A stretch of DNA of 64,000 bases from Opitutaceae bacterium (GTDB taxonomy: Bacteria > Verrucomicrobiota > Verrucomicrobiia > Opitutales > Opitutaceae), in contig JAGOJU010000006.1 in the NCBI GenBank assembly GCA_017994935.1, positions 1-64,000 of the forward strand. Reading direction: 5' to 3'. The notes below the pieces were generated by a model. That model ran no database searches. It saw nothing but the letters and a program-made list of their open reading frames with translations, and was not told where the DNA came from. Of this stretch, positions 55,402 to 64,000 are shown one piece after another. Position 1 is the first letter of the stretch. The number at the start of each line of letters is the position of its first letter. A program made the translations under genes and the position numbers.

Positions 55402-56664
55402 ATGACATTTCCCTCCTTTCTTCGTCTTCCGGCACGACGCGCATGCCAGGCCTTGGCTGTTGCCTGCCTGCCGCTGTTCACAGGTGGCTGGATCCATGGT
55501 CCGCAATCGACCTTCCAGGCAGAGGGTCCGGTGGCGAGGTCACAGCTCGATCTCTTTTATGTGACGCTGTGGGTGTGCACGGTCATCTTCGTCATTGTCG
55601 GCGGCGTGCTCGCCTATGCCACGATCAAGTTCAAGGCGAACGACAATGATCCGGAGCGCGAGCCCCCGGAGCAGAGCCATGGCAACCCGCTCGTCGAAAT
55701 CAGCCTGATCGGCGCATCGATCATGGCACTCGTCATCATTTCGGTGCCGACGATTCACGGCATCTGGTACAGTTATGACGTGCCTGAGGCCGAGAAGGCG
55801 AACGCCTATGAGGTCACCGCGACGGGTTACCAATGGTGGTTCAAGTTCGAGTACCCGAAGGAGCAGATTGACGGCTCCGGAAATCTGCTCACCGCAAACG
55901 AACTCGTGATTCCCGCGGGCCGCCCGGTGCGCGTCAATCTCCGCACGATCGACGTCATCCACTCCTTCTGGGTTCCCAAGCTCGCGGGCAAGGTCGACAT
56001 GATTCCGAACCGCGGCAACTTCCTCTGGCTGCAGGCGGACAACCCCGGGTACTTCTGGGGGCAATGCGCCGAATACTGCGGAGAGTCGCATGCGGTGATG
56101 CGTTTCCGGGTCATTGCACTTTCGGAAAACGATTTCAATGCGTGGCTCGCCAATCAGAAGCATCCCGCCCGCAAGGCGGGTTCGCTCTTTGCCGGCGCCA
56201 TCGAGCAGCCGAGGATCCAATTTGCCTCCTATACCTACGAGAAGCACGGCCGCAATGCGCCGGGCTGGAGCGAAGCGTTTGATCAGCAGCCGTTCGCCGC
56301 ATGGAAAAAGCAGCAGGAGGTCACGGTTGACGACAACCTGGAGCTGGTTGCCCAGGGGCGGAAGCTGTTTCAGGACAAGACCTGTGCAGGCTGCCACACG
56401 GTTCGCGGGCACGAAGGTATCGGCATCACGGGACCCGACCTCACCCACGTCGGAGCGCGCACCACCATCGCCGGCGGCCTCCTGGAAAATACTCCGCAGA
56501 ACCTCCACCGCTGGCTGACGGAACCCAATGAGGTGAAGCCCGGAAACAAGATGTGGTTTGGCGGCTACATGGCCCGCAACGATGCGGGGGTGTGGACACC
56601 CACCTTTACCATCAACGACACCGAGGCACGCGCGCTGGTCGCCTACCTCGAAAGTCTGAAGTAA
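55402..56664 (+). CDS. ctaC: Cytochrome c oxidase subunit II with fused cytochrome c domain (caa3 type)
   Basis: 420 residues. A signal segment, two membrane helices (about 50-75 and 95-115), then the cupredoxin domain with the CuA site CAEYCGESH (Cys222, Cys226, His230), and a C-terminal cytochrome c with CAGCH at 328-332. This is the caa3 arrangement, in which the fused heme feeds electrons to CuA. The ATG at 55402 gives a normal signal peptide; earlier in-frame starts add an unlikely segment. The first gene of the oxidase operon. Confidence 0.95.
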   Translation: MTFPSFLRLPARRACQALAVACLPLFTGGWIHGPQSTFQAEGPVARSQLDLFYVTLWVCTVIFVIVGGVLAYATIKFKANDNDPEREPPEQSHGNPLVEISLIGASIMALVIISVPTIHGIWYSYDVPEAEKANAYEVTATGYQWWFKFEYPKEQIDGSGNLLTANELVIPAGRPVRVNLRTIDVIHSFWVPKLAGKVDMIPNRGNFLWLQADNPGYFWGQCAEYCGESHAVMRFRVIALSENDFNAWLANQKHPARKAGSLFAGAIEQPRIQFASYTYEKHGRNAPGWSEAFDQQPFAAWKKQQEVTVDDNLELVAQGRKLFQDKTCAGCHTVRGHEGIGITGPDLTHVGARTTIAGGLLENTPQNLHRWLTEPNEVKPGNKMWFGGYMARNDAGVWTPTFTINDTEARALVAYLESLK

Positions 56665-56693
56665 CCCTCTCAATCGTCGAAATTCTCCACGTC

Positions 56694-58655
56694 ATGGATG
56701 TCACCGCGAAAACAGATTTCATCGGCAAGGATTCACCTGCCGCCTCCGAACGGCCCGCGATCTTCACCCGGCCAACCGCTAAGACCGGCATCGTAAGCTG
56801 GCTCACGACGGTCGATCACAAGCGCATCGGCCTCCTTTATGGGATCTCGGCCCTCCTCTTTTTCCTGGTGGGCGGTGCGGAGGCGCTGCTGATCCGGCTG
56901 CAGCTCGCGGTACCGAACAACACCCTGTTGAGCTCCCACGCCTACAACGAGATGTTCACGATGCACGCGACGACGATGATCTTCCTCGCGATCATGCCCC
57001 TCTCGGCCGCGTTCTTCAATTACATCATGCCGCTGCAGATCGGCGCGCGGGATGTCGCATTTCCACGACTCAACGGCTTCGCCTACTGGCTCTTTCTTGC
57101 GGGTGCGGTCATCCTGAATGTGGGCTGGTTCATCAAGTCAGGCGTGCCTGATGTCGGCTGGTTCGGCTATGCCCCCCTGACGTCCAAGGCCTTTTCCAAC
57201 ACCTTTGCGACCGACATCTCCACCGACCTCTGGGTGATGGGGCTGCAGGTGCTCGGGGTGTCCTCGGTGATCGGCTCCCTCAATTTCATCGTGACGATCA
57301 TCAATCTGCGCGCGCCGGGCATGACGATGATGCGTCTCCCGGTGTTCACCTGGATGACCCTGTTCACCGCCTTCATGATCGTCCTGTCCTTCCCGGCCAT
57401 CACCATCGCCCTGGTCGGGTTGATGATGGACCGGCAGTTTGGCGCCAATTTCTTCGAGGTTTCCAACGGCGGCCTTCCGATCCTCTGGCAGCATCTCTTC
57501 TGGGTGTTCGGCCATCCCGAGGTCTACATCCTCATCCTTCCCGCGATGGGCGTCATCTCCGAGGTCCTGCCCTGCTTCTCGCGCAAACCGCTTTTCGGAT
57601 ATCCCATCGTTGTTTTCTCCGGCGCCGTGATCGGCACGCTTGGATTCGGGGTCTGGTCCCACCACATGTTCACGACCGGCATGGGAACGGTTGCGACGGT
57701 TGCCTTTGCCCTCGCCACGATGACCATTGCGGTACCCACCGGAGTGAAGATCTTCAACTGGATCGGCACCATCTGGGGCGGACAGCTCCAGATGCGGACG
57801 CCCATGATGTTCGCACTGGGCTTCGTCTGGACTTTCATGATCGGCGGCTTTTCCGGCGTCATGCACGCGGCTGCCCCCGCGGACGCCCAGCAGCAGGACA
57901 GCTACTTCGTGGTGGCTCATTTCCACTACGTGCTCATCGGCGGCTCACTCTTCGCCCTTCTGGCGGGCATCCACTACTGGTTCCCGCTGATCTTCGGCCG
58001 CAAGGTGTCCGAGTTCTGGGGCAAGCTCTCGTTCTGGATCATCTTTATCGGATTCAATGTGACGTTCTTTCCGATGCACTTCCTCGGACTGAACGGCATG
58101 CCGCGTCGGACATTCACCTACGACGGCAACATGGGATGGAATTCCGCGAACCTGATCGCGACCATCGGCGCGATCGTGCTCGGCATCGGCATCGCCGTGT
58201 ACTTCGCCACCATGATTTACACCTACTACAAGGGCCAGCGTGTCGGGCGGGATCCGTGGCATGCGCGCACATTGGAGTGGTCCATCCAGAACCCCCCTCC
58301 CGAATACAATTTTGCGGTCATTCCGACCGTGCACGCCCGCGACGCCTTCTGGTACGAGAAGAGTCATGCGACCGAAATCGCACAGGAGCAGGCCGACCAT
58401 GCGAAGGCGGAGGAGGCCCACGGAGGCATCCACATGCCCAGCCAGTCATGGTTCCCGTTTCTCACCGCGATGGCGATATTGACGGGGAGCCTCTTCTTCG
58501 CCGATCACAACTTCCTCGGAGCCATCTGCTCGGCCGTCGGCATCATCGTGTTTGCCTTCCTCTGGTCATGGGAGGGTCCCGGCGGCTATCACCTCCACCT
58601 CGACAAGGACGGCAACGCCATCGACGGGAAAAAGGGCGGCCATTCCACCCACTAG
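56694..58655 (+). CDS. ctaD: Cytochrome c oxidase subunit I with C-terminal extension
   Basis: 653 residues. Twelve core membrane helices with the heme/CuB ligand motifs: HATTMIFLAIMP, HPEVYILILPAMG with the His-Tyr crosslink pair at 274-278, WSHHMF, and VVAHFHYV. After the normal end near residue 560, about 90 extra residues include two more hydrophobic segments (SWFPFLTAMAILTGSLFF and a second one), then a charged tail. This is like the extended subunit I of caa3 enzymes with part of subunit III/IV fused. It starts 29 bases after ctaC. Confidence 0.96.
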   Translation: MDVTAKTDFIGKDSPAASERPAIFTRPTAKTGIVSWLTTVDHKRIGLLYGISALLFFLVGGAEALLIRLQLAVPNNTLLSSHAYNEMFTMHATTMIFLAIMPLSAAFFNYIMPLQIGARDVAFPRLNGFAYWLFLAGAVILNVGWFIKSGVPDVGWFGYAPLTSKAFSNTFATDISTDLWVMGLQVLGVSSVIGSLNFIVTIINLRAPGMTMMRLPVFTWMTLFTAFMIVLSFPAITIALVGLMMDRQFGANFFEVSNGGLPILWQHLFWVFGHPEVYILILPAMGVISEVLPCFSRKPLFGYPIVVFSGAVIGTLGFGVWSHHMFTTGMGTVATVAFALATMTIAVPTGVKIFNWIGTIWGGQLQMRTPMMFALGFVWTFMIGGFSGVMHAAAPADAQQQDSYFVVAHFHYVLIGGSLFALLAGIHYWFPLIFGRKVSEFWGKLSFWIIFIGFNVTFFPMHFLGLNGMPRRTFTYDGNMGWNSANLIATIGAIVLGIGIAVYFATMIYTYYKGQRVGRDPWHARTLEWSIQNPPPEYNFAVIPTVHARDAFWYEKSHATEIAQEQADHAKAEEAHGGIHMPSQSWFPFLTAMAILTGSLFFADHNFLGAICSAVGIIVFAFLWSWEGPGGYHLHLDKDGNAIDGKKGGHSTH

Positions 58656-58691
58656 GTCCAAGCTCCAAACTTTCCGAATTCAGCATCTCCC

Positions 58692-59543
58692 ATGAGCAGT
58701 CAAGCCGCCCAGGCCCTCATCGATCATCATCACGACGCCACCACGTCCACCGGCATCCCGAACAAGAAATTGTTCATGTGGACCTTCCTGGCTTCGGACT
58801 GCATGTTCTTTGGCTCGCTGATCTCGATGCACGTCGTGTACCGCGTGCATCCCCCGGCAGGATCCCCGGATCCCCGCTCGATCTTCTCGATCGAGCTCAC
58901 CTCCTTTTCCACGTTCATCCTCCTGATGTCGTCGCTGCTGATGGCGCTCGCGGTGAACGCGATTCAAAAAGGCAACCTGCGCAGCACACGCCGCAACCTC
59001 CTTGGAACGATCGTCTTCGGCCTGATCTTTCTCGCCTGCCAGGTCTATGAGTTCCAGCACTTCGTGCATGCGAAGGGACTGACACTTTCCAGCAGCCTGT
59101 TCGGCTCCACCTTCTACACGCTCACCGGAACCCATGGCTGCCACGTTGCCATCGGCGTGCTCTGGCTGGTCTTCATGTACATCCGCAGCTTCAAGCCCGA
59201 GAATGCTGACGCTTCCCGGAAGCCCTGGTTCATTCTCAGCATTGTCCATTTCCTCATCTTTGCGGTCGCGGTCGTGCTCGGTGTCCATGTCGTCGTGGCC
59301 TTCGCGCATCAGATCACGGCACCCGGATTCTCCCTCGGAGGCTATCTCAGCGGTCATGCCCTCGCCCTGGTCGGATTCCTCGCAAGCCTGGCCGGGCTCT
59401 TTGTGATGGGCCGTCAGTCGGGCGAGGTCGATTTCAACCAATCCCACGCGATCGATGTGGAGTCGATGGGCCTCTACTGGCACTTCGTCGACATCGTCTG
59501 GATCATCATCTTCCCGGTGGTGTACCTCCTCGAATACTTCTAA
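58692..59543 (+). CDS. ctaE: Cytochrome c oxidase subunit III
   Basis: 283 residues. Membrane segments from about residue 30 on, with the GLTLSSSLFGSTFYTLTGTHGCHV segment and ending WHFVDIVWIIIFPVVYLLEY, the subunit III signature (E and H in the fourth to seventh helices). Length and position right after ctaD are normal. The N-terminal 25 residues are hydrophilic. Confidence 0.94.
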   Translation: MSSQAAQALIDHHHDATTSTGIPNKKLFMWTFLASDCMFFGSLISMHVVYRVHPPAGSPDPRSIFSIELTSFSTFILLMSSLLMALAVNAIQKGNLRSTRRNLLGTIVFGLIFLACQVYEFQHFVHAKGLTLSSSLFGSTFYTLTGTHGCHVAIGVLWLVFMYIRSFKPENADASRKPWFILSIVHFLIFAVAVVLGVHVVVAFAHQITAPGFSLGGYLSGHALALVGFLASLAGLFVMGRQSGEVDFNQSHAIDVESMGLYWHFVDIVWIIIFPVVYLLEYF

Positions 59544-59585
59544 TCCCCGCCCGTCCTTTACGATCCCAACCACTTTTCCCCGCAC

Positions 59586-59978
59586 ATGAGTGCCACCACT
59601 GCCACCCACGCTCCCACCGCCGACGCCGGACACGGCGAAAACAAGTTCCACGTCTTCGTCCAGGTCGCGATGCTCCTCGCTGTCATCACCGGCCTGGAGA
59701 TCGTGGTGATCTACCTCCCGCTGCCCTACTATGCGGTGTTTGTCTCCCTGGCGTTCCTGTCGATCGCCAAGTTCATGTTCGTCATCTTCATCTTCATGCA
59801 CCTGAAGTGGGACAAGGTGTTCTGCACCCTGCTGTTCTTTCTCGGATTGGTGCTCGCCGCGGGAACCTCGATTGCATTGCACGCCCTCTTCTCAGCAGGA
59901 GCGAGCAAACCGGTCGGGTCCGCCTATGACACCGCACTGGCAAGCCCGAACTCCACCGCCGTTGGGACCCTTGTCTGA
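59586..59978 (+). CDS. Cytochrome c oxidase subunit IV (caa3 type)
   Basis: 130 residues with three hydrophobic segments (about residues 24-44, 50-70, 80-100), including IAKFMFVIFIFMHLKWDKVFC, the conserved motif of COX4_pro-type small subunits. A His-rich N-terminus is followed by the helices. Position after subunit III is typical. Confidence 0.85.
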   Translation: MSATTATHAPTADAGHGENKFHVFVQVAMLLAVITGLEIVVIYLPLPYYAVFVSLAFLSIAKFMFVIFIFMHLKWDKVFCTLLFFLGLVLAAGTSIALHALFSAGASKPVGSAYDTALASPNSTAVGTLV

Positions 59979-60038
59979 CCACAAACGGGTCCTGAGGGGC
60001 TGTAGTATTGCACCTGGCGGCAGGATATCCCCGGCGTC

Positions 60039-60842
60039 ATGATCGACTGGCGCCACTGGCACAACGAACCCTATCTCATCGGCGGCCTGATCGTCCTCGG
60101 ATGGCTCTATGCACTCCTGTGCGGACCGTTCCGAAACCGGATCGATGCCGTGGCCGCATATCCGAGGAGAAAGGCCTGGGCATTCTATGGTTCGCTTCTG
60201 ATCTTCTATCTGGCTGTCGGATCGCCGCTGGACCAGGCCGGAGAGAGGTTCCTGCTGAGCGCCCACATGATCCAGCACCAGCTCCTGATCTACCCCGCTG
60301 CCGTGCTCTTCCTTGTCGGAATCCCAGATTGGCTGCTCGCTCCGGTGACCCGGCGTCCCGCCCTCCGCCGTATCCTGGCGACCCTCTTTCACCCCATCAC
60401 CTGCTTCATCGTCTACGTTGCAGTCCTGTCCGCCTGGCACATGCCGGCATTGTACGACCTGGCTCTCAGGGACAAGACCATCCATGTATTTGAACACCTC
60501 ATGTTCTTCGGGGCGGCTCTCTTTTTCTGGTGGCCGCTGGCAAGTCCGTCCCGGGAACTCCCGCCGATCCAGCCCGGTGCGCAGATCCTTTACCTCATCG
60601 CGATTACGATCGGCATGACGCCGCTCTTCGCCTACATCGCATTTTCGGACGAGATCCTCTATCCAACCTACGAATTTGCACCGCGCATCATCGCCAGATT
60701 CGGTCCGGCAGACGACCAACTCCTCGCCGCAGCAATCATGAAGCTCGGCGGAATGGCGGTCACCGTGGGTGCTGTCGGCGTGGCTTTCTACAAGTGGTAT
60801 CGCCATAGCTCCGCCCGGGGGAAACTCTCCTCGGCACATTGA
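60039..60842 (+). CDS. ctaG: Cytochrome c oxidase assembly protein CtaG (caa3 type)
   Basis: 267 residues with about seven hydrophobic segments. The HMIQHQLLIYPAAVLFLVGIP segment, AWHMPALYDLAL and the conserved HVFEHLMFF are the His-rich motifs of the CtaG_Bacillus/caa3 family, which helps insert copper into the oxidase. It is the last gene of the oxidase unit, and starts 60 bases after subunit IV. Confidence 0.9.
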   Translation: MIDWRHWHNEPYLIGGLIVLGWLYALLCGPFRNRIDAVAAYPRRKAWAFYGSLLIFYLAVGSPLDQAGERFLLSAHMIQHQLLIYPAAVLFLVGIPDWLLAPVTRRPALRRILATLFHPITCFIVYVAVLSAWHMPALYDLALRDKTIHVFEHLMFFGAALFFWWPLASPSRELPPIQPGAQILYLIAITIGMTPLFAYIAFSDEILYPTYEFAPRIIARFGPADDQLLAAAIMKLGGMAVTVGAVGVAFYKWYRHSSARGKLSSAH

Positions 60843-60846
60843 GAAT

Positions 60847-60900
60847 TCCCTGCCGCGACACCGCTGACGGCAACTCAATTGTACGCCGCCGCGGCAGGGA
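60847..60900. terminator. Long-stem hairpin after ctaG
   Basis: The arm TCCCTGCCGCG (60847-60857) pairs perfectly with CGCGGCAGGGA (60890-60900), enclosing 32 bases that can fold further. It begins 5 bases after the ctaG stop. There is no T tract, so it could be a terminator, an mRNA 3' end protector or a small structured RNA. Confidence 0.5.
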
Positions 60901-61109
60901 TCGCATGCCTCCCGCGTTGCATGCCGACTGAGAGCCGCGCCGCCTGCCCCCGAAAGTTTCCATGGGCGCGGACTTCACCCTTCCCTCCCCTTCCACAATC
61001 CGGCGAATTGGGCAGGAAGTGTCAGGCGCCTCACCTCAAGGCGCCCGACTTCAAGGAACCCCTCTGACGAATGGATGCGGAAAACCCGGACTGGGGTTGA
61101 TTGAGATCG

Positions 61110-62087
61110 TTACGGATTCGAATAGAGATCTTCAACCGAATCGCTCTCTGAACTGATGTCTGCAAAAAGCCAGGTCGAAAGATAACGCTCGCTGCTGGAC
61201 GGCACGATCACAACGATCTGCTTGCCGGCATTCTCCGTGCGCTTTGCAAGTTGCAGACCAGCCCAGATGGCGGCTCCCGAGGAGATGCCTACGGGTATTC
61301 CGTCGAGCGTGTTCACCTGTTTGCTGACCGGACCGGAGTCGGACTCCTTCACGCGGATGACCTCGTCGTATATCTTGGTGTTGAGGACACCCGGTATGAA
61401 TCCTGCCCCGAGCCCCTGCAGCTTGTGCGGACCGGGGGAACCACCGGAAAGGACTGCAGAGGCATCCGGTTCCACGGCAACAATCTTGATCCCCGGTTTG
61501 CGAGGCTTCAGCACCTCACCCACACCGGTGATGGTGCCCCCGGTGCCGATTCCGGAAACGACAAAGTCAACCTTGCCATCGGTATCCCGCCAGATCTCCT
61601 CCGCGGTCGTCTTCCGGTGGATTGCGGGGTTCGCGAGGTTGTTGAACTGCTGCATGATGACGCTGTTAGGAATCTTCGAGTGAATCTCCTCCGCTTTCGC
61701 CATCGCTCCCTTCATGCCTTTCGGGCCTTCTGTCAGCACCACGCGTGCTCCCAGGACCTTGAGGAGCTTGCGTCGCTCAAGGGACATGGTTTCCGGCATG
61801 GTGAGGATGAGCTTGAGGCCCTTTGCGGCCGCCACAAACGCGAGGGCGATGCCGGTGTTTCCGGAGGTGGCCTCGATCAGGACGGTTTTTGAATTGATCG
61901 CGCCCGTGCGAAAACCCTCCTCGATCATTGCGAGGCCGATCCGGTCCTTCACGCTCGAGAGCGGATTGAAGAACTCGAGCTTGAGGAGGACGTCTGCCAG
62001 CGCGCCATGTGCGGCCGCTGTCCGGTTGAGGCGGACGAGCGGGGTATTGCCGATAGTTTCGGTGATGTCTTTGTATATTTTAGCCAT
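61110..62087 (-). CDS. cysK: Cysteine synthase A (O-acetylserine sulfhydrylase)
   Basis: 325 residues. PLP enzyme making cysteine from O-acetylserine and sulfide. The start [20 protein letters not shown] is classic, the PLP lysine is in LSSVKDRIG near residue 44, [11 protein letters not shown] holds the substrate loop, and [16 protein letters not shown] and PVGISSGAA bind the phosphate. It is 23 bases downstream of cysA on the same strand, giving a sulfate uptake and assimilation operon. The ATG at 62087 was preferred to a longer frame. Confidence 0.96.
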   Translation of the reverse strand: MAKIYKDITETIGNTPLVRLNRTAAAHGALADVLLKLEFFNPLSSVKDRIGLAMIEEGFRTGAINSKTVLIEATSGNTGIALAFVAAAKGLKLILTMPETMSLERRKLLKVLGARVVLTEGPKGMKGAMAKAEEIHSKIPNSVIMQQFNNLANPAIHRKTTAEEIWRDTDGKVDFVVSGIGTGGTITGVGEVLKPRKPGIKIVAVEPDASAVLSGGSPGPHKLQGLGAGFIPGVLNTKIYDEVIRVKESDSGPVSKQVNTLDGIPVGISSGAAIWAGLQLAKRTENAGKQIVVIVPSSSERYLSTWLFADISSESDSVEDLYSNP

Positions 62088-62110
62088 AGGATTTGGAAAA
62101 AAGGTTGAGC

Positions 62111-63160
62111 TCAGATGCTGAAGTCTTCGCCGGAAGCCTTCGAATCGCGCAGCCGAAGCAGCACCGCATCTCCGACAGAAAGCCGGAGCTCGCATAGACG
62201 TGACCGCGGCAGTTCCGCCTCGACGATCTCGTCCTCGCGTCCACGGGTGCAACGGATCCGCGCAAAGGGTCCGGCCGCATGAATCGAGCGGACCAAGGCC
62301 GGCTCTCCGGGGACGCCGGCGACAAATCGTGCGAGATCAATGTCGTGCGGCCGCACATAGGCCACGGAACCATCAGCCGACGTGGTGAGCTCCCGGACCG
62401 AATCGACACCCCTGATCGGCAGCCGGACCTGGTTAACATTGCCCAAAAACTGGTACACAAACGGGGAGGCCGGGCGGTCGTACACCTCCTGCGGAGTGCC
62501 GACCTGCTCGATTTGCGCACGGTTCATGATCACCACTTCGTCCGCGATCTCGAGAGCCTCCTCCTGATCATGCGTCACAAACACCGTGGTCAGGTGCACC
62601 TCTTCGTGAAACTGCCTCAACCAGCGCCTCAGCTCCTTGCGGACCTTCGCATCGAGCGCACCGAACGGCTCGTCGAGCAGGAGAACCCGCGGTTCCACCG
62701 CCAGCGCCCGTGCGAGCGCCACACGCTGGCGCTGGCCTCCGGAAAGCTGCGTCGGGTAGCGACCGCCCAGTTCGTCGAGCTGCACCAGTTTGAGCAGCTT
62801 GCGCACACGATCGGTGATCTCCGCCCTCTTCGGGCGGTCACGCCAGCGGCGCACTTTCAGGCCAAACGCGATGTTCTCGAACACGGTCATGTGACGGAAC
62901 AGCGCATAGTGCTGGAAGACAAAACCCACGCGCCGCTTTCCCGCCGGGCGATCGGTGACATCCTCCCCGTGGAAAAGAATGCGCCCGCTGCCCGGATCGG
63001 CATGCTCCAGGCCCGCAATGATGCGCAGGAGCGTCGTCTTGCCAGAGCCCGAGGGGCCCAGCAATGCGACCAGCTTGCCGCTCGGCACCGTCAGGCTGAC
63101 ATTGGCCAGCGCGGCGTAGCTTCCAAACGACTTGTTGATCTGTGTTGCGACAATGCTCAT
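62111..63160 (-). CDS. cysA: Sulfate/thiosulfate ABC transporter ATP-binding protein
   Basis: 349 residues. Walker [10 protein letters not shown], signature [15 protein letters not shown], Walker [14 protein letters not shown], and the H-loop [13 protein letters not shown]. The start [18 protein letters not shown] and the [13 protein letters not shown] region are typical of CysA; a TOBE-like domain occupies the last 100 residues. It energises uptake through CysT/CysW. Overlaps none of its neighbours; 15 bases to cysW. Confidence 0.95.
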   Translation of the reverse strand: MSIVATQINKSFGSYAALANVSLTVPSGKLVALLGPSGSGKTTLLRIIAGLEHADPGSGRILFHGEDVTDRPAGKRRVGFVFQHYALFRHMTVFENIAFGLKVRRWRDRPKRAEITDRVRKLLKLVQLDELGGRYPTQLSGGQRQRVALARALAVEPRVLLLDEPFGALDAKVRKELRRWLRQFHEEVHLTTVFVTHDQEEALEIADEVVIMNRAQIEQVGTPQEVYDRPASPFVYQFLGNVNQVRLPIRGVDSVRELTTSADGSVAYVRPHDIDLARFVAGVPGEPALVRSIHAAGPFARIRCTRGREDEIVEAELPRSRLCELRLSVGDAVLLRLRDSKASGEDFSI

Positions 63161-63175
63161 GCGGGTTCGGGTCGA

Positions 63176-64000
63176 TCAGGCCTCCGCGTACCGGAGCCTG
63201 GCATGGCGCCACTCGATGATCGACTTGATGACAAGCGTGACCATTGCGAGCAGCGTGAGGAGCGAGGCGACCGCAAAGGCCGCCGAAAACTGGTACTCGT
63301 TGTAGAGGATCTCGACGTGAAGCGGCATCGTGTTGGTCTCACCGCGGATGTGGCCGCTCACCACGGAGACGGCTCCAAACTCTCCCATCGCCCGCGCATT
63401 GCAGAGGATCACGCCGTAAAAGAGACCCCATTTGATGTTTGGGAGCGTCACCCGCCAGAACGTTTTCCATCCTCCCGCCCCAAGCGTTATGGCAGCGTAT
63501 TCCTCGTCGGTTCCCTGGGCCTGCATCAGCGGTATGAGTTCGCGGGCAACGAAGGGAAAGGTGACGAATGTCGTGGCGAGGACGATTCCCGGAACAGCGA
63601 AAATGATGCGAAGATCGAGATCGTAGAGCCATGTCTGCAACCACGGGAACCAGGGATGCTCCGCATTCAGGAACTGCCCCATCCACCCCTGAAGTCCGAA
63701 CACCAGAACATAAATCAGGCCCGATATCACGGGAGACACCGCGAACGGAAGGTCGATCAGTGTGATCAGGATGCTCTTTCCGCGAAACGAGAACTTGGAA
63801 ATCGCCCAGGCCGCTGCCACACCGAAGACAACATTGGCGGGAACCGCGATGGCCGCCGTCAGAAGCGTGAGTCGTATCGCTGCCATCGCATCCGGTTCGA
63901 CCAGCGCGGCAAAATACGCCTTCACACCTTCGCGCAGCGCCTCGGCGAACACCGCGAGCAGCGGAAGCACCAGAAAAAAGGCAAGGAACAGCAGGGCAAG
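63176..64000 (-). CDS. cysW: Sulfate ABC transporter permease CysW, 5' end beyond the window
   Basis: The frame is open to the right edge; residues before the GTG at 63970 ([10 protein letters not shown]) still read as membrane sequence, so the start lies outside. About 274 residues are visible with five or more membrane helices and the permease EAA-type motif [47 protein letters not shown] is characteristic of CysW. It feeds sulfate to the CysA-driven pore; CysT and the binding protein are expected just outside. Confidence 0.93.
   Translation of the reverse strand, partial: LALLFLAFFLVLPLLAVFAEALREGVKAYFAALVEPDAMAAIRLTLLTAAIAVPANVVFGVAAAWAISKFSFRGKSILITLIDLPFAVSPVISGLIYVLVFGLQGWMGQFLNAEHPWFPWLQTWLYDLDLRIIFAVPGIVLATTFVTFPFVARELIPLMQAQGTDEEYAAITLGAGGWKTFWRVTLPNIKWGLFYGVILCNARAMGEFGAVSVVSGHIRGETNTMPLHVEILYNEYQFSAAFAVASLLTLLAMVTLVIKSIIEWRHARLRYAEA

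Noticed and set aside
57138..57926. Antisense frame of 262 codons in ctaD, and a similar one in ctaE/subunit IV (58680-59882)
   Set aside because: Both are composition shadows with extreme charge and His content and no family features; the sense genes are certain.

Overview
The window looks like a chromosomal segment of a Gram-negative, high-G+C (roughly 60-65% by eye) bacterium of the Verrucomicrobia, most likely Opitutaceae-like. This is inferred from gene content. It combines LPS transport and heptose genes (outer membrane), a planctomycete/verrucomicrobium-type trio (DUF1549/DUF1553 cytochrome, DUF1501, cytochrome/LRR), a long-type LeuA, a fused E1 alpha/beta dehydrogenase and an HprK beside lpt genes. 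Shine-Dalgarno sequences are mostly weak or absent. Start codons were therefore chosen from family length, N-terminal motifs and overlaps.

Layout. 1-571: end of a coiled-coil membrane protein and its terminator. 703-6931: fused E1 dehydrogenase, then kdsC-lptC-lptA-lptB-hprK and rph. 6937-9681: a CII-like HTH gene divergent from sucCD. 9740-9835: the 4.5S/SRP RNA on the minus strand. 9908-11253: an ECF sigma factor with two small membrane proteins, laid out like CnrYXH. 11477-13309: leuA with an attenuator-like leader. 13342-15729: LptF/G-type permease divergent from rlmN. 15893-20536: a Gld-type ABC-2 export operon. 20586-21498: metF behind a 15-bp perfect dyad. 21633-22745: TlpA-like thioredoxin. 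22785-27687: ArsR, DUF2892 and an RND efflux pair. 27700-37451: ClC channel, unknown membrane protein, Gfo/Idh/MocA oxidoreductase, metallophosphoesterase, alkaline-phosphatase-superfamily enzyme, RluA synthase, a 61-aa peptide and a VTT membrane protein. 37485-46258: a minus-strand run of the cytochrome/DUF1501 trio followed by an ABC-2 transporter with an unusual permease. 46259-49155: a lower-G+C accessory patch holding a STAS-HATPase plus DUF4325 pair and three copies of a REP-like repeat. 49156-55227: a sugar-nucleotide/polysaccharide cassette with HddC-like and GmhB-like enzymes, suggesting GDP-heptose chemistry. 55402-60842: caa3-type cytochrome oxidase genes and ctaG. 61110-64000: cysK, cysA and cysW, with cysW cut by the window edge.

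The best candidates for something undescribed are: the two-gene STAS/HATPase island with its repeats; the CnrYXH-like sigma locus lacking the usual metal ligands; the leuA leader; the metF dyad touching the start codon; and the heptose-type cassette with two unassigned genes.
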